DNA of 64,000 nt from Methylosinus sp. LW4 (GCF_000379125.1 NZ_KB900626.1:2552667-2616666); one strand, 5' to 3'; counted from the stretch's first letter, positions 8,729 to 19,904 are shown. Notes: generated from the sequence alone by a model not told the origin. Numbers and translations are program-made.

Positions 8729-9214
8729 TCAGGCCGAAGCGGGCTCTTCCGTCGCGACCAGCAGCTTGATCGTGCCGCCAGCGGCCTCGATCGCGGCGAC
8801 CGCCGATTTCGACGCGGCGGCGACCTCGAAGGCGAGCTTCGCCTCGAGCTTGCCATTGCCGAGGATCTTCACGCCGTCGCGCGGCTTGGAGACCACGCCG
8901 GCGGCGATCAGCGCCTCGATCGTCACGGGAGCGGCCACGTCGAGCTTGCCCGCCTCGAGCGCCTGCTGAATGCGGCCGAGATTGACCTCATTATAGTCGG
9001 TCGAGAAAGGATTGTAGAAGCCGCGCTTGGGAAGGCGACGATGCAGCGGCATCTGGCCGCCCTCGAAGCCTTTCACAGCGACGCCGGTGCGGGCCTTCTG
9101 ACCCTTGACGCCGCGCCCTGCGGTCTTGCCCTTGCCGGAGCCGATGCCGCGGCCGACGCGCATGCGATTCTTGCTGGAGCCGGGATTGTCGGAGAGATCG
9201 TTGAGCTTCACCAT
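8729..9214 (-). CDS. rplO: 50S ribosomal protein L15
   Basis: 161 residues from the ATG at 9214. The family N-terminus [21 protein letters not shown] and the glycine/lysine stretch [18 protein letters not shown] are present, followed by [17 protein letters not shown]. It is a late-assembly protein of the large subunit. It is 11 bases downstream of rpmD. The upstream in-frame start at 9229 would add only MRGGT and overlap the rpmD end, so it is less likely. Confidence 0.96.
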   Translation of the reverse strand: MVKLNDLSDNPGSSKNRMRVGRGIGSGKGKTAGRGVKGQKARTGVAVKGFEGGQMPLHRRLPKRGFYNPFSTDYNEVNLGRIQQALEAGKLDVAAPVTIEALIAAGVVSKPRDGVKILGNGKLEAKLAFEVAAASKSAVAAIEAAGGTIKLLVATEEPASA

Positions 9215-9225
9215 TGTCCCGCCCC

Positions 9226-9414
9226 TCACTTCTCGTCGACGATTTTGACGAGATGCGCGACTTTCGCGATCATCCCGCGCACAGCGGGCGTGTCCTCGAG
9301 CGTGCGACGCTTGCCGATGCGCGTGAGGCCGAGACCGGTCAGCGTTCTGTGCTGACGCTCGGGACGGCCAATGGCGCTGCCGGTCTGCTCGACGGTGATT
9401 TTCTTATCGCTCAT
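9226..9414 (-). CDS. rpmD: 50S ribosomal protein L30
   Basis: 62 residues from the ATG at 9414, the usual size for bacterial L30. The core [20 protein letters not shown] and [20 protein letters not shown] is diagnostic. It lies 14 bases after rpsE and 11 before rplO, in the standard spc order. The open frame begins 6 codons earlier (MRGGLA), which falls almost against the rpsE stop and has no family support. Confidence 0.95.
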   Translation of the reverse strand: MSDKKITVEQTGSAIGRPERQHRTLTGLGLTRIGKRRTLEDTPAVRGMIAKVAHLVKIVDEK

Positions 9415-9428
9415 CGCAAGCCCTCCCC

Positions 9429-10001
9429 TCAAGCGTCGACGGCTTCGGCTTCGGCGCCCTGACGGCGCGCCTGCAGCGCGGAGACCTTGAGAGAACGACG
9501 AGCGGCGACCGAACGCGGCGAATCCTCGCGCTCGAGCGCGTCGAACGTCGCGCGAATCATGTTGTAGGGGTTCGAGGAGCCCTGGCTCTTGGCCACGACG
9601 TCGTGAACGCCCAGCGTCTCGAACACGGCGCGCATCGGGCCGCCGGCGATGATGCCGGTCCCGGGAGGCGCGGCGCGCAGAACGACTCGGCCCGCGCCAT
9701 GGCGGCCGTTGACGTCGTGATGCAGCGTGCGGCCTTCGCGCAGCGGCACGCGGATCAGCGCGCGCTTGGCGGCTTCCGTCGCCTTGCGGATCGCCTCCGG
9801 CACTTCGCGCGCCTTGCCGTGGCCATAGCCCACGCGGCCTTTCTGATCGCCGACGACGACGAGCGCGGCGAAGCCGAAACGCCGACCGCCCTTCACCACT
9901 TTGGCGACGCGATTGATGTGGACGAGGCGATCCACGAACTCATTGTCGCGGTCGTCCCGATCCCGGTCGCGGCCGCGGCCGCCTTCTGGTTCACGAGCCA
10001 T
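9429..10001 (-). CDS. rpsE: 30S ribosomal protein S5
   Basis: 190 residues from the ATG at 10001, which has GGAAG upstream; the longer frame starts with a GTG without a ribosome site. After an Arg/Asp-rich N-terminal tail the double-stranded-RNA-binding core follows ([21 protein letters not shown]), then [20 protein letters not shown] and [17 protein letters not shown]5 acts in decoding fidelity and assembly. It is separated from rplR by 188 bases filled with small palindromes, which is unusual for the spc operon. Confidence 0.96.
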   Translation of the reverse strand: MAREPEGGRGRDRDRDDRDNEFVDRLVHINRVAKVVKGGRRFGFAALVVVGDQKGRVGYGHGKAREVPEAIRKATEAAKRALIRVPLREGRTLHHDVNGRHGAGRVVLRAAPPGTGIIAGGPMRAVFETLGVHDVVAKSQGSSNPYNMIRATFDALEREDSPRSVAARRSLKVSALQARRQGAEAEAVDA

Positions 10002-10052
10002 TTTCTCTTCCGTCACTTACGCGGCAATAGCGCCGCTCGCTTGGGGTTCGTT

Positions 10053-10186
10053 CCTCTCCCGCATACAGGAGAGGGGCCTCGCGACGCAAGGTCGGCGACG
10101 GCCTTTCGGCCATCGCCCCGCCAAGCTCCGCCGGCCCGAATTCGCCGCGCCGTCGCGCGACATCTTCTCCCACTTATGGGAGAAGA
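10053..10186. repeat. Two palindromic units in the rplR-rpsE spacer
   Basis: Hairpin 1: CCTCTCC (10053-10059) with GGAGAGG (10068-10074). Hairpin 2: TCTTCTCCC (10163-10171) with GGGAGAAGA (10178-10186). The sequence between also contains GGCC-tttc-GGCC. The style (CTCTCCC ... GGGAGAG) resembles the paired elements at 29516-29640 in this window, so these are probably members of a dispersed intergenic repeat family that landed inside the spc operon. Neither hairpin is followed by a T-tract. Confidence 0.65.
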
Positions 10187-10189
10187 GCG

Positions 10190-10552
10190 TCAGAACTGCA
10201 GGCCGCCCTCGCGAGCGCCCTCGGCCAGCGCCTGCACGCGGCCGTGATAGATATAGGCGCCGCGATCGAACACCACTTCCGTGATGCCCTTGGCCGCCGC
10301 GCGCTCGGCGATCTGCTTGCCGACGAGATGCGCCGCTTCCTTGTTGGCGCCCGTCTTCAGCGTCTCGCGATTGGCCTTTTCGAGCGTCGAGGCGGAGACG
10401 ATGGTCACGCCCTTCTCGTCGTCGATGATCTGCGCATAGATCTGCTCCGAGGAGCGGAACACCGACAGACGCGGGCGGCCATAGGCGCGCGCGCGAATGC
10501 TCCGACGGACCCGGGCCTTGCGCCGGGCGGCTGCATTTACGTCCTTTGCCAT
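10190..10552 (-). CDS. rplR: 50S ribosomal protein L18
   Basis: 120 residues, with the family signatures [24 protein letters not shown] near the N-terminus and [27 protein letters not shown] at the end, here quoted only in part as landmarks. L18 binds 5S rRNA together with L5 and L25. It is 11 bases after rplF. The 188-base spacer before rpsE is the only loose joint between rplR and rpmD. Confidence 0.96.
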   Translation of the reverse strand: MAKDVNAAARRKARVRRSIRARAYGRPRLSVFRSSEQIYAQIIDDEKGVTIVSASTLEKANRETLKTGANKEAAHLVGKQIAERAAAKGITEVVFDRGAYIYHGRVQALAEGAREGGLQF

Positions 10553-10563
10553 GGCTCGCGTCC

Positions 10564-11097
10564 TTACTTCTTCTTGCCTTCCTTGCGGAAGATGAATTCG
10601 CCGGCGTATTTCACGCCCTTGCCCTTATAGGGCTCCGGGCCGCGCAACGCGCGAATCTCGGCGGCGACCTGACCGACCTGGCGCTTGTCCACGCCGGAGA
10701 TGGTGATCTCCGTGGGCTTGGGCGTCACGATCGCTATGCCGGCCGGGATCGGATAGTTCACGTCGTGCGAATAGCCGAGCGCGAGCTGCAGATTCTTGCC
10801 GGCGACCGCGGCGCGGTAACCGACGCCGTTGATCTCGAGCTTCTTCTCGAAGCCGGCGGTGACGCCGACCACGAGATTGTTCACCTGGGCGCGCGACGTG
10901 CCCCACAGCGCGCGGGCGCGCTTGCTGTTGGAACGCGGGTCGACCTTGATCGAATTGCCGTCCTGAGTCACCGCGACATCGTCGGGAACCCGGAACTGCA
11001 GCTCGCCCTTCGCGCCCTTCACCTGAACGAGCTGGCCGTCGACCTTCGCGGTCACGCCGGCCGGCACGATGATGGGCTTCTTGCCGATACGAGACAT
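10564..11097 (-). CDS. rplF: 50S ribosomal protein L6
   Basis: 177 residues. N-terminus MSRIGKKPI is the classical L6 start, and the C-terminus has [16 protein letters not shown] with the basic tail RKEGKKK. L6 sits near the factor-binding site of the large subunit and is needed for EF-G function. It is 35 bases downstream of rpsH and 11 upstream of rplR. Confidence 0.97.
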   Translation of the reverse strand: MSRIGKKPIIVPAGVTAKVDGQLVQVKGAKGELQFRVPDDVAVTQDGNSIKVDPRSNSKRARALWGTSRAQVNNLVVGVTAGFEKKLEINGVGYRAAVAGKNLQLALGYSHDVNYPIPAGIAIVTPKPTEITISGVDKRQVGQVAAEIRALRGPEPYKGKGVKYAGEFIFRKEGKKK

Positions 11098-11132
11098 GGT
11101 TGAAGTCCTATCCCAATTCCTGCGAGCTTCGG

Positions 11133-11531
11133 TCAGAAGACCTTGGCAAGCACCTCGCCGCCGACATTGTTCTCGCGGGCCTTGTGATCGGCCATGACGC
11201 CCTTGGGCGTCGACACGATGGTGATGCCGAGGCCATTGGCCACACGCGGCGTCTTGTCGACGCCCGCATAGACCCGGCGGCCTGGACGCGAAACGCGCTC
11301 GATCGTCTTGATGACCGGCTCGCCGTCGAAATATTTCAGCTCGATCTCGAACTCGGTGCGGCCATTGCCGAAATCCGTGGTCGTGTAGCCGCGGATGTAG
11401 CCTTCTTCCTTCAGCACGTCGAGAACATGGCCGCGCAGGCGGGAGCCCGGCGTCTGGACCTTGTCCTTGCGGCGCATCTGCGCATTGCGGATACGGGTGA
11501 GCAGATCGCCCAACGGATCGCTGATCGACAT
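11133..11531 (-). CDS. rpsH: 30S ribosomal protein S8
   Basis: 132 residues, starting [18 protein letters not shown], with the C-terminal motif [20 protein letters not shown]8 binds the central domain of 16S rRNA early in assembly and in Escherichia coli represses the spc operon by binding its mRNA near rplE; whether the same holds here cannot be told. It lies 12 bases after rpsN. Confidence 0.97.
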   Translation of the reverse strand: MSISDPLGDLLTRIRNAQMRRKDKVQTPGSRLRGHVLDVLKEEGYIRGYTTTDFGNGRTEFEIELKYFDGEPVIKTIERVSRPGRRVYAGVDKTPRVANGLGITIVSTPKGVMADHKARENNVGGEVLAKVF

Positions 11532-11543
11532 TCGCTCTCTCCC

Positions 11544-11849
11544 TTACCAGCTGGACTTCACGAGACCGGGAATGAGGCCGCGCGAGCCGAGCTCACGCAG
11601 CGCCACGCGCGACAGCTTCAGCTTGCGGTAGAAAGCGCGCGGACGTCCCGAAACCTCGCAGCGATTGCGAATGCGAATCGCCGCGGAATTGCGCGGCAGC
11701 TCGGCGAGCTTGAGACGCGCCTCGAACCGCTCCTCGGCGGTCAGCGCCTCGTCATTCGCCTTCGCCTTCAGCCGCTCGCGGCGGCCCGCATAGGCCTTGG
11801 CGAGCTTCGCCCTGCGCTTGTTGTTCTCGATCGAACTCTTCTTGGCCAT
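11544..11849 (-). CDS. rpsN: 30S ribosomal protein S14 (zinc-free type)
   Basis: 101 residues, the longer S14 form typical of proteobacteria. It lacks the CxxC zinc pairs of the short S14 and ends with [20 protein letters not shown] and the conserved [19 protein letters not shown] tail. It is 39 bases after rplE and 12 before rpsH. Confidence 0.96.
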   Translation of the reverse strand: MAKKSSIENNKRRAKLAKAYAGRRERLKAKANDEALTAEERFEARLKLAELPRNSAAIRIRNRCEVSGRPRAFYRKLKLSRVALRELGSRGLIPGLVKSSW

Positions 11850-11888
11850 TTTCTATGCCTTCGGTTTCCGCGTTTGAGACTTACCGTC

Positions 11889-12584
11889 TCACTGCCGGAA
11901 CGGGAAATTGAACGCGCGCAGGAGCGCGCGCGCCTCGTCGTCCGTCTTCGCCGTCGTCACGACGATGACGTCCATGCCGAGGATCGACTCGGCCTTGTCA
12001 TAGTCGATCTCGGGAAACACGATATGCTCCTTGATGCCGAGGGCGTAGGAGCCGCGTCCGTCGAAGGACTTGGGATTGAGGCCGCGGAAATCGCGAACGC
12101 GCGGCAGCGCGATCGTGATCAGACGGTCCAGAAACTCATACATGCGCGTCTTGCGCAGCGTGACCTTGGCGCCGATCGGCATGTTCTCGCGCACCTTGAA
12201 GGTCGAGATCGCCTTGCGAGCGCGCGTCACCACCGGCTTCTGGCCCGCGATCAGCGCGAGGTCGCCGGCCGCGGCCGTCACCTTCTTGCTGTCGTTGACC
12301 GCCTCGCCGACGCCCATGTTCAGCACGATTTTCTCGATCGCCGGCACCTCGAAAGCGTTCTTATAGCCGAACTCTTCCATGAGCTTGGCGCGAACGACTT
12401 CGTCATAGTGCTTCTTCAGCCGCACCTCATAGGCACCCTCGGGAAGCGACTTCGGGCCGGCCGAACGGCGCTCGCCATCATCATGCGAAGAAGAATCGGG
12501 CGCGGATTTCGCCTTGCCGGCCTTCTTGGCCTCGCCTTCCGCCTTCGGAGCCTTGGCGGCTTTCGGCTTCTTTTCCTCAGCCAT
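11889..12584 (-). CDS. rplE: 50S ribosomal protein L5 with Ala/Lys-rich N-terminal extension
   Basis: From the ATG at 12584 the protein has 231 residues, about 45 more than usual L5. The conserved body begins near residue 47 ([17 protein letters not shown]) and includes [37 protein letters not shown] and [13 protein letters not shown]. The extra N-terminus is built of Ala, Lys and Pro ([19 protein letters not shown]) followed by a Ser/Asp/Gly linker. Its first codons overlap the end of rplX by 8 bases. L5 binds 5S rRNA and contacts P-site tRNA. The extension could be a lineage trait; the next possible in-frame Met lies deep in the L5 body, so the extension is probably translated. Confidence 0.93.
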   Translation of the reverse strand: MAEEKKPKAAKAPKAEGEAKKAGKAKSAPDSSSHDDGERRSAGPKSLPEGAYEVRLKKHYDEVVRAKLMEEFGYKNAFEVPAIEKIVLNMGVGEAVNDSKKVTAAAGDLALIAGQKPVVTRARKAISTFKVRENMPIGAKVTLRKTRMYEFLDRLITIALPRVRDFRGLNPKSFDGRGSYALGIKEHIVFPEIDYDKAESILGMDVIVVTTAKTDDEARALLRAFNFPFRQ

Positions 12585-12894
12585 CGATCTGTTCTCCCGA
12601 ACGCTTGGCGATGCGGACCTTGCGGCCGTCATCGAGAGTCTTGAAACCGACGCGCGTCGGCTTGCCGTCCTTGGGATCGGCGATCGCGATGTTGGACAGG
12701 TCGAGCGCCGCCGCCTTGGTGACGATCCCCGCCTCCTGCTGGCGCGTCTGGCGCTGGTGGCGCTTGACGAGATTGACGCCCTCGACCACGGCGCGACCTT
12801 CCGTCGGCAGCACCTGAATCACCTGACCCGTGCGGCCCTTGTCGCGACCGGCGAGAACGACGACCTTGTCGCCTTTCTTGATTTTCGCGGCCAT
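12577..12894 (-). CDS. rplX: 50S ribosomal protein L24
   Basis: 105 residues from the ATG at 12894. The KOW motif [20 protein letters not shown] at the N-terminus and [14 protein letters not shown] identify L24, an assembly initiator of the large subunit. The start codon shares one base with the rplN stop (TAATG), and its end overlaps rplE by 8 bases, so the three genes are translationally coupled. A longer open frame upstream runs across rplN in another frame and is not real. Confidence 0.95.
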   Translation of the reverse strand: MAAKIKKGDKVVVLAGRDKGRTGQVIQVLPTEGRAVVEGVNLVKRHQRQTRQQEAGIVTKAAALDLSNIAIADPKDGKPTRVGFKTLDDGRKVRIAKRSGEQIDG

Positions 12895-13262
12895 TACAGC
12901 ACCTCCGGCGCGAGCGAAATGATCTTCATATGGTTCTTGGCGCGCAGCTCGCGCGGCACGGGTCCGAAGATGCGCGTGCCGATCGGCTCCTTCTGATTGT
13001 TGATCAGAACCGCCGCATTGGAATCGAAGCGGATCACCGAGCCGTCGGCGCGCTTGATGTCCTTGGCCGTGCGCACCACGACCGCCTTGAGCACGTCGCC
13101 CTTCTTCACGCGACCGCGCGGAATCGCCTCTTTGATCGAGACGACGATAATGTCGCCGACGCCGGCGTATTTGCGCTTGGAGCCGCCCAGCACCTTGATG
13201 CACATGACGCGGCGGGCGCCAGAATTATCGGCGACATCGAGATTTGTCTGCATCTGTATCAT
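12894..13262 (-). CDS. rplN: 50S ribosomal protein L14
   Basis: 122 residues, the normal size. [22 protein letters not shown] is cited here by its core [20 protein letters not shown]; the C-terminus has [15 protein letters not shown]14 lies at the subunit interface and helps form bridges B5/B8. It is 92 bases downstream of rpsQ, a slightly loose joint, and overlaps rplX by one base. Confidence 0.97.
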   Translation of the reverse strand: MIQMQTNLDVADNSGARRVMCIKVLGGSKRKYAGVGDIIVVSIKEAIPRGRVKKGDVLKAVVVRTAKDIKRADGSVIRFDSNAAVLINNQKEPIGTRIFGPVPRELRAKNHMKIISLAPEVL

Positions 13263-13354
13263 GGCTTATCCCGCCTTTCGTCTCGGTCTGGTTTCGGTCC
13301 CCCGACTTCGTCCGAGAAAACCATCTCACTCGTCTCGTCTTTTTGAAGGCCTCA

Positions 13355-13597
13355 TCAGGCCTTGTCGGCGGCTTCCACCACTCGCCAGCGCTTCAGCCGC
13401 GAGATCGGAGCCGTCTCCTCGATCGTGACCTCGTCGCCGACCTTGAAGGTCTGCGCTTCGTCATGCGCATGATAATTTTTCGTGCGACGAACGGTCTTCT
13501 TGAACAGCGGATGGGTGAAGCGGCGCTCCACCTTCACCACCACTGTCTTGTTCTGCTTGTCGCTGACGACGACGCCCTGGAGAATTCGCTTCGGCAT
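13355..13597 (-). CDS. rpsQ: 30S ribosomal protein S17
   Basis: 80 residues with the OB-fold start [18 protein letters not shown] and the motif [20 protein letters not shown]17 is a primary 16S rRNA-binding protein of the 5' domain. It follows rpmC by 10 bases. The 92-base gap to rplN shows no strong hairpin. Confidence 0.96.
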   Translation of the reverse strand: MPKRILQGVVVSDKQNKTVVVKVERRFTHPLFKKTVRRTKNYHAHDEAQTFKVGDEVTIEETAPISRLKRWRVVEAADKA

Positions 13598-13607
13598 TGG
13601 CGCTCTC

Positions 13608-13823
13608 TCAACTCTGTTGTTCAGCGCGCTTCTGCGCGGCGATGGATTTGGCGCGGGCGATGTCGCGACGAACGACGCGCACGCGCGCCGTGTTCTCGAG
13701 CTGGCCGGTCGCCCGCTGGAAGCGCAGATTGAACTGCTCTTTCTTCAGCTTCAGCACTTCCTCGTCCAGCTGGTCGAAGGAGAGGGCGCGGAGGTCGGAG
13801 ACGCGTTGCTTGTTCGTGCTCAT
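13608..13823 (-). CDS. rpmC: 50S ribosomal protein L29
   Basis: 71 residues from the ATG at 13823. The helical pair typical of L29 is seen: [20 protein letters not shown] and [20 protein letters not shown]29 lies at the nascent-chain exit and helps dock signal recognition particle and trigger factor. The upstream in-frame start at 13838 adds MRIAT and overlaps the rplP stop; it lacks support from family length. Confidence 0.95.
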   Translation of the reverse strand: MSTNKQRVSDLRALSFDQLDEEVLKLKKEQFNLRFQRATGQLENTARVRVVRRDIARAKSIAAQKRAEQQS

Positions 13824-13834
13824 GGTCGCAATCC

Positions 13835-14248
13835 TCACTCGGCGATGCGTTCGATGAAGCGCGTCTTGATCGGCAGCTTCGCGGCGGCGAGCGTCAGAGC
13901 CTCACGCGCGAGCTCGCCGGACACGCCGTCGACCTCGAACATGATGCGGCCCGGCGCCACGCGCACGGCCCAGAGCTCCGGCGCGCCCTTGCCCTTACCC
14001 ATGCGCACTTCGGTCGGCTTTTTGGAAACCGGCACGTCGGGGAAGATGCGGATCCACACGCGTCCGGCGCGCTTCATATGGCGCGTCATGGCGCGGCGAG
14101 CCGCCTCGATCTGGCGCGCGGTGATGCGCTCCGGCTCGAGAGCCTTGAGGCCGAACTGCCCGAAATTCAACGAAAAGCCGCCCTTGGCGTTTCCGTGAAT
14201 GCGGCCTTTGAAGGCCTTGCGGAACCTGGTGCGTTTGGGTTGCAACAT
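13835..14248 (-). CDS. rplP: 50S ribosomal protein L16
   Basis: 137 residues, with [16 protein letters not shown] at the start and the strongly conserved [20 protein letters not shown] and [14 protein letters not shown] in the centre. L16 helps shape the A-site and peptidyl-transferase region. It is 18 bases after rpsC and 11 before rpmC. Confidence 0.97.
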   Translation of the reverse strand: MLQPKRTRFRKAFKGRIHGNAKGGFSLNFGQFGLKALEPERITARQIEAARRAMTRHMKRAGRVWIRIFPDVPVSKKPTEVRMGKGKGAPELWAVRVAPGRIMFEVDGVSGELAREALTLAAAKLPIKTRFIERIAE

Positions 14249-14266
14249 GATGTCGAACTCTCGAAA

Positions 14267-15010
14267 TTAGGCCGCGTCGCGCGGCTCGCGCGGCTCGCGA
14301 CGGCGACGCTCGCCATGATGTTCGCGCTCACCGCCGCCGGCGGCCTGCTCGGCCAGACGCTTGTCCTGCGCCATCGGATCATGCTCGAGGATCTCGCCCT
14401 TGAAGATCCAGACCTTGATGCCGCAAGCGCCATAAGCGGTATGAGCGGTGGCGACGCCATAGTCGACGTCGGCGCGCAGCGTATGCAGCGGCACGCGGCC
14501 CTCGCGATACCATTCCAGACGCGCGATCTCCGCGCCGCCGAGACGGCCCGAGCAATTGATGCGGATGCCCTGCGCCCCGAGCCGGATCGCCGACTGCACG
14601 GCGCGCTTCATGGCGCGACGGAAGGCGACGCGGCGCTCGAGCTGCTGAGCGATCGAATCGGCGACCAGAGCGGCCTCGACCTCGGGCTTGCGCACCTCGA
14701 CGATGTTGATCACGACCTCGCTGCCGGTCAGCTTGCCGACCAGCTTGCGGATCTTGTCGATATCGGCGCCCTTCTTGCCGATGACGACGCCCGGACGCGC
14801 CGAATGAATCGTCACGCGGCACTTCTTGTGCGGACGCTCGATGATGATGCGAGACACCGCAGCCTGCTTGAGATTCTTGGCCACCGCAGCGCGAATGGCG
14901 AGATCTTCGTGCAGGAGCTTGGCGTATTCGCCCTTGCTCGCGAACCAACGCGAGTCCCAGGTGCGGTTGACGCCGAGGCGCAGCCCGATCGGATTGACCT
15001 TCTGACCCAT
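14267..15010 (-). CDS. rpsC: 30S ribosomal protein S3
   Basis: 247 residues. N-terminus [20 protein letters not shown], the KH domain motif [19 protein letters not shown], and [19 protein letters not shown] are diagnostic. The C-terminal tail is rich in Arg, Glu and His ([18 protein letters not shown]), longer than in Escherichia coli S3. S3 sits at the mRNA entry and has helicase function. It follows rplV by 12 bases. Confidence 0.97.
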   Translation of the reverse strand: MGQKVNPIGLRLGVNRTWDSRWFASKGEYAKLLHEDLAIRAAVAKNLKQAAVSRIIIERPHKKCRVTIHSARPGVVIGKKGADIDKIRKLVGKLTGSEVVINIVEVRKPEVEAALVADSIAQQLERRVAFRRAMKRAVQSAIRLGAQGIRINCSGRLGGAEIARLEWYREGRVPLHTLRADVDYGVATAHTAYGACGIKVWIFKGEILEHDPMAQDKRLAEQAAGGGEREHHGERRRREPREPRDAA

Positions 15011-15022
15011 CGTTGGCTCCCT

Positions 15023-15409
15023 TTAGGCTTTCGCCGGCGTTTCGACTTCGCGGACGATGATCGTCAGATTCGCGAAGGGCTTCTCGATGCGGCTCGAGCG
15101 GCCACGGGCGCGCGCCGCGAAGCGCCGCATCACCAGCGACTTGCCGACAAAGGCCTGCGCGACGATCAGATCGTCCACGTCGAGACCGTGATTGTTCTCG
15201 GCGTTGGCGATGGCGCTCTCCAAGGTCTTCTTGACCTCGTGAGCGATGCGCTTGCGCGAGAATTCGAGATCGGCGAGAGCGCGATCCACCTTCTTGCCGC
15301 GGATGAGCTGAGCGAGAAGATTGAGCTTCTGCGGGGAGACGCGCAGCGTGTTGGCGACGGCTTTCGCCTCATTGTCGGCCAGCGCGCGCGGATTGCTCGG
15401 CTTGGACAT
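15023..15409 (-). CDS. rplV: 50S ribosomal protein L22
   Basis: 128 residues from the ATG at 15409, 5 bases after the rpsS stop. The family core [33 protein letters not shown] and [13 protein letters not shown] is present. Its beta-hairpin lines the peptide exit tunnel next to L4. The frame remains open for 62 codons upstream through rpsS, a shadow of that gene. Confidence 0.96.
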   Translation of the reverse strand: MSKPSNPRALADNEAKAVANTLRVSPQKLNLLAQLIRGKKVDRALADLEFSRKRIAHEVKKTLESAIANAENNHGLDVDDLIVAQAFVGKSLVMRRFAARARGRSSRIEKPFANLTIIVREVETPAKA

Positions 15410-15414
15410 GTTCG

Positions 15415-15693
15415 TCAGCCCCTCTTCGACTTCTTGTCCGCCGCATGACCATGAAAGGTCCGCGTCGGAGAGAATTCGCCGAACTTGTGCCCGATCATGT
15501 CTTCGCTGACCGACACGGGCACATGCTTGTGGCCATTGTGCACGCCGAAGGTGAGACCCACGAACTGCGGCAGAATGGTGGAGCGACGGCTCCAAATCTT
15601 GATGATGTCGCTACGTCCCGAGGCGCGGGCGGTCTCCGCCTTTTTCAGCAGATAGCCGTCGACGAACGGGCCTTTCCAGATAGAGCGAGCCAT
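15415..15693 (-). CDS. rpsS: 30S ribosomal protein S19
   Basis: 92 residues with [12 protein letters not shown] at the start and the signature [18 protein letters not shown] near the C-terminus. S19 forms part of the small-subunit head and touches A-site tRNA. It follows rplB by only 3 bases and precedes rplV by 5, the tightest part of the S10 group. Confidence 0.97.
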   Translation of the reverse strand: MARSIWKGPFVDGYLLKKAETARASGRSDIIKIWSRRSTILPQFVGLTFGVHNGHKHVPVSVSEDMIGHKFGEFSPTRTFHGHAADKKSKRG

Positions 15694-15696
15694 GGA

Positions 15697-16536
15697 TCAG
15701 CCCTTCTTCTTCTTGGCGTGCCGCGAGGACACGATGAATTTCTCGGTCTTCTTGTTCGTGCGGGTCTTTTTGCCCTTGGTCGGCTTGCCCCAGGGCGTGA
15801 CCGGGTGACGGCCGCCGGAGGTGCGGCCTTCGCCGCCGCCGTGCGGATGGTCGACCGGGTTCATGGTGACGCCGCGGTTATGCGGGCGACGGCCGAGCCA
15901 GCGCGAACGACCCGCCTTGCCGAGCGAGATGTTCATATGGTCCGGGTTCGACACCGCGCCGATGGTCGCGAAGCATTGGCCGTGCACGAGGCGCTGCTCG
16001 CCCGAGTTCAGGCGAATGATCACATAGCCCTGATCGCGGCCGACGATCTGCGCATAATTGCCCGCCGAGCGCGCGATCGCGCCGCCTTTGCCGATCTTGA
16101 TCTCGACATTGTGGACGATCGTGCCGACCGGAATATTGCCGATCGGCATGGCGTTGCCGGGCTTCACATCGACCTGAGCGCCCGAGATCACCTCGTCGCC
16201 GACCGAAAGACGCTGCGGCGCGAGAATGTAGGACAGCTCGTCATCCGCATAACGGATGAGCGCGATGAAGGCGGTGCGGTTCGGATCATATTCGATCCGC
16301 TCCACCTTGCCGACGACATCGAGCTTGCGGCGCTTGAAGTCGACGAGGCGATAGGCCTGCTTGTGGCCGCCGCCGCGGAAGCGCACGGTCACGCGACCAT
16401 TGTTGTTGCGGCCGCCCTTGGACGTCTTGCCCTCGGTGAGGGTCTTGACGGGCTTGCCCTTGTAGAGATCGCTGCGGTCGACGATGACGAGCTGACGAAG
16501 GCTCGGCGTGACCGGCTTGAATGTCTTCAGCGCCAT
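15697..16536 (-). CDS. rplB: 50S ribosomal protein L2
   Basis: 279 residues. The conserved peptidyl-transferase-associated segment [15 protein letters not shown], with the key histidine, lies near the C-terminus; [20 protein letters not shown] and [18 protein letters not shown] are also typical. L2 is a primary 23S rRNA binder required for subunit association. 22 bases separate it from rplW. Confidence 0.98.
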   Translation of the reverse strand: MALKTFKPVTPSLRQLVIVDRSDLYKGKPVKTLTEGKTSKGGRNNNGRVTVRFRGGGHKQAYRLVDFKRRKLDVVGKVERIEYDPNRTAFIALIRYADDELSYILAPQRLSVGDEVISGAQVDVKPGNAMPIGNIPVGTIVHNVEIKIGKGGAIARSAGNYAQIVGRDQGYVIIRLNSGEQRLVHGQCFATIGAVSNPDHMNISLGKAGRSRWLGRRPHNRGVTMNPVDHPHGGGEGRTSGGRHPVTPWGKPTKGKKTRTNKKTEKFIVSSRHAKKKKG

Positions 16537-16558
16537 GGTTTTGTCCTCGAGCCTGCCT

Positions 16559-16855
16559 TTAGAGTCCCGTCGTCACGTCGATCTTATGGCCTTCGGCCAG
16601 CGTGACGATCGCCTTCTTCACATCCGACTGGCGGCCGCGCACGCCCTTGAAGGCGCGCAGCTTGCCCTTGCGCAGCAGCGTGTTGACGGCCTCGACCTTC
16701 ACATCGAAAAGCCCCTCCACGGCCGCCTTGATCTGCGGCTTGGTGGCGGTCTTGGCGACATTGAAGACCACTTTGTTCTGCTCGGAAGCGATCGTCGCCT
16801 TCTCGGTGATGACCGGGGAGACGATCACGTCGTAGTGGCGCACATCCTTGCTCAT
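16559..16855 (-). CDS. rplW: 50S ribosomal protein L23
   Basis: 98 residues with [20 protein letters not shown] and the C-terminal [13 protein letters not shown]; the loop [19 protein letters not shown] is also characteristic. L23 is at the exit-tunnel rim and is the main docking site for trigger factor. Its ATG overlaps the rplD stop by 4 bases. Confidence 0.96.
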   Translation of the reverse strand: MSKDVRHYDVIVSPVITEKATIASEQNKVVFNVAKTATKPQIKAAVEGLFDVKVEAVNTLLRKGKLRAFKGVRGRQSDVKKAIVTLAEGHKIDVTTGL

Positions 16856-17475
16856 TTCAGGCGCGCCTCCAGCGCATCGATCGCCGCGCGGGTCAGCACC
16901 AGCTTCTCCCGGCGCAGAATGTCATAGACATTGACGCCCTGGACCGGCAGCACGTCGATCCGCGGCAGATTGCGCGCAGCCAGCGCGAAATTGGCCTGCG
17001 GCTCCGCGCCATCGATGATGAGCGCGCTGGAAAGCCCGGTCTTGTCGAAACCGGCCTTGAGCAGCTTGGTCTTCGGCTCGGTGAGCGAGGCGCTCTCCCA
17101 GACGATGATGGCGCCGTCCTTGGCCTTGGCCGAGAGCGCGTGCTTCAGAGCGAGAACGCGCACCTTCTTGGGAAGGTCGTGCTCATGGCTGCGCACCACC
17201 GGACCGAAGGCGCGACCGCCGCCGATGAACTGCGGCGCGCGCCGCGATCCATGACGAGCGCCGCCCGTGCCCTTCTGCTTATGCAGCTTCTTGCCCGTGC
17301 GGGCGACGTCGGCGCGGTTCTTCACCGCATGCGTGCCGGCGCGCCGCTTGGCGAGCTGCCAGCGGATCATGCGGAAAATGAGATCCTGGCGCGGCTCGAG
17401 CCCGAAAATCTCATCCGCCAGCTCGATCGAGCCGGCATCCTGGCCGTCGTACGACGTGACGCTGATCTGCACCAC
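16852..17475 (-). CDS. rplD: 50S ribosomal protein L4, GTG start
   Basis: 207 residues. The start is a GTG at 17475, directly followed by a second GTG; an excellent AAGGAGG box 8 bases upstream lies in the end of rplC. The body includes [30 protein letters not shown] and the exit-tunnel loop GGGRAFGP. In Escherichia coli L4 also represses the S10 operon. It lies 3 bases after rplC and overlaps rplW by 4. Confidence 0.96.
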   Translation of the reverse strand: MVQISVTSYDGQDAGSIELADEIFGLEPRQDLIFRMIRWQLAKRRAGTHAVKNRADVARTGKKLHKQKGTGGARHGSRRAPQFIGGGRAFGPVVRSHEHDLPKKVRVLALKHALSAKAKDGAIIVWESASLTEPKTKLLKAGFDKTGLSSALIIDGAEPQANFALAARNLPRIDVLPVQGVNVYDILRREKLVLTRAAIDALEARLK

Positions 17476-17478
17476 GGC

Positions 17479-18192
17479 TCAGTCCTCCTTCTTGTCTTCT
17501 TGCGCGGCGGGAGCTTCCGCCAGACGATATTTGCCGGGCTGCGGCGCCTCGGCCGGCAGCGCCCGCTTCACCGCGTCGCGCACAAAAATCCAGCCGCCGG
17601 CATGTCCGGGCACGGAGCCCTCGACCAGCAGCAGGCCGCGCTCGACGTCGGTCTGCACGACACGCAGATTCTGCGTGGTCACGCGGTCGACGCCCATATG
17701 CCCGGCCATTTTCTTGTTCTTGAAGGTCTTGCCGGGGTCCTGACGGCCGCCGGTCGAACCATGCGAGCGATGCGAGATCGACACGCCGTGAGTAGCGCGC
17801 AGACCGCCGAAGTTCCAGCGCTTCATCGCGCCGGCGAAGCCCTTGCCGATCGTCGTGCCGGTCACGTCGACGAACTGGCCGACGACGAAATGATCGGCCG
17901 TGATCTCGGCGCCGACGGGAAGCAGCTCCGTCTCCTCGACGCGAAACTCGGCGAGCTTCAGCTTCGGCTCGACCTTGGCGATGGCGAAACGGCCGCGCTC
18001 CGCCTTGGAGACGTTCTTCACCTTGGCGTGGCCGATGCCGAGCTGCACGGCGGTATAGCCGTTCTGCTCCTTGGTCCGATGGGCGACGACTTGGCAGCCG
18101 TCGAGCTTCAGCACCGTGACCGGCACATGCTCGCCCGCTTCGGTGAAGACGCGGGTCATTCCGACCTTTTGCGCGATGACGCCAGACCGCAT
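17479..18192 (-). CDS. rplC: 50S ribosomal protein L3
   Basis: 237 residues from the ATG at 18192, which has a GGAAGAG box close upstream. The family start [16 protein letters not shown] fits this choice, whereas the open frame to 18246 adds 18 unrelated residues. [15 protein letters not shown] and the methylatable Gln region [23 protein letters not shown] segment are visible. The C-terminal tail [10 protein letters not shown] is a short extension. L3 is one of the two assembly initiators near the 3' end of 23S rRNA. Confidence 0.96.
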   Translation of the reverse strand: MRSGVIAQKVGMTRVFTEAGEHVPVTVLKLDGCQVVAHRTKEQNGYTAVQLGIGHAKVKNVSKAERGRFAIAKVEPKLKLAEFRVEETELLPVGAEITADHFVVGQFVDVTGTTIGKGFAGAMKRWNFGGLRATHGVSISHRSHGSTGGRQDPGKTFKNKKMAGHMGVDRVTTQNLRVVQTDVERGLLLVEGSVPGHAGGWIFVRDAVKRALPAEAPQPGKYRLAEAPAAQEDKKED

Positions 18193-18251
18193 GATCTCTT
18201 CCTTCGAAAGGCGCATCGCTCTCGTCGCGAGAGGCGCCCGGTTCATTTTTA

Positions 18252-18560
18252 TTAGAGCTTGATTTCGACGTCGACGCCGGCGGCGAGATCGAGCTTCATC
18301 AGCGCGTCCACCGTTTGCGGGGTCGGATCGACGATATCGAGCACGCGCTTGTGAGTCCTGATCTCGAACTGCTCACGCGATTTCTTGTCGATGTGCGGCG
18401 AGCGGTTCACCGTGAACTTCTCGATCTTGGTCGGCAGCGGGATCGGACCACGCACCTGAGCGCCCGTGCGCTTGGCGGTGGAGACGATCTCTTTCGTCGA
18501 CGTATCGAGAATCCGGTGATCGAACGCCTTGAGGCGAATCCGGATATTCTGTCCGTTCAT
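18252..18560 (-). CDS. rpsJ: 30S ribosomal protein S10 (NusE)
   Basis: 102 residues starting [19 protein letters not shown], with [19 protein letters not shown] and [22 protein letters not shown] core. S10 serves in the small-subunit head and, with NusB, in transcription antitermination. It is the first gene of the S10 group and lies 111 bases after tuf, across a repeat element. Confidence 0.97.
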   Translation of the reverse strand: MNGQNIRIRLKAFDHRILDTSTKEIVSTAKRTGAQVRGPIPLPTKIEKFTVNRSPHIDKKSREQFEIRTHKRVLDIVDPTPQTVDALMKLDLAAGVDVEIKL

Positions 18561-18573
18561 CAGCGTCTTCCTC

Positions 18574-18666
18574 TTGGACCGCGAGCCGCGGCGCGCTCTG
18601 GGCCGCGAGCCGTGAAGGCTCGCAGGCCGTTTCTACGAATGCGAGGCGCGACGCCCCGCGGTCCAA
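18574..18666. repeat. Palindromic repeat element in the tuf-rpsJ spacer
   Basis: Outer arms TTGGACCGCG (18574-18583) and CGCGGTCCAA (18657-18666) are perfect inverted repeats about 70 bases apart. Inside is a hairpin GCGAGCC (18605-18611) with GGCTCGC (18617-18623). The same words, GCGAGCC, GAAGGCTCGC and CGGTCC, make up the 23-bp-arm inverted repeat at 32782-32839, so the two are related copies of one element. It takes up nearly the whole tuf-rpsJ spacer. Confidence 0.75.
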
Positions 18667-18671
18667 ATTCC

Positions 18672-19862
<1,191 letters not shown>

Positions 19863-19904
19863 GGCCACACTCCTTTAGAGACTGATTCCGCGACGTCGAG
19901 ACGA

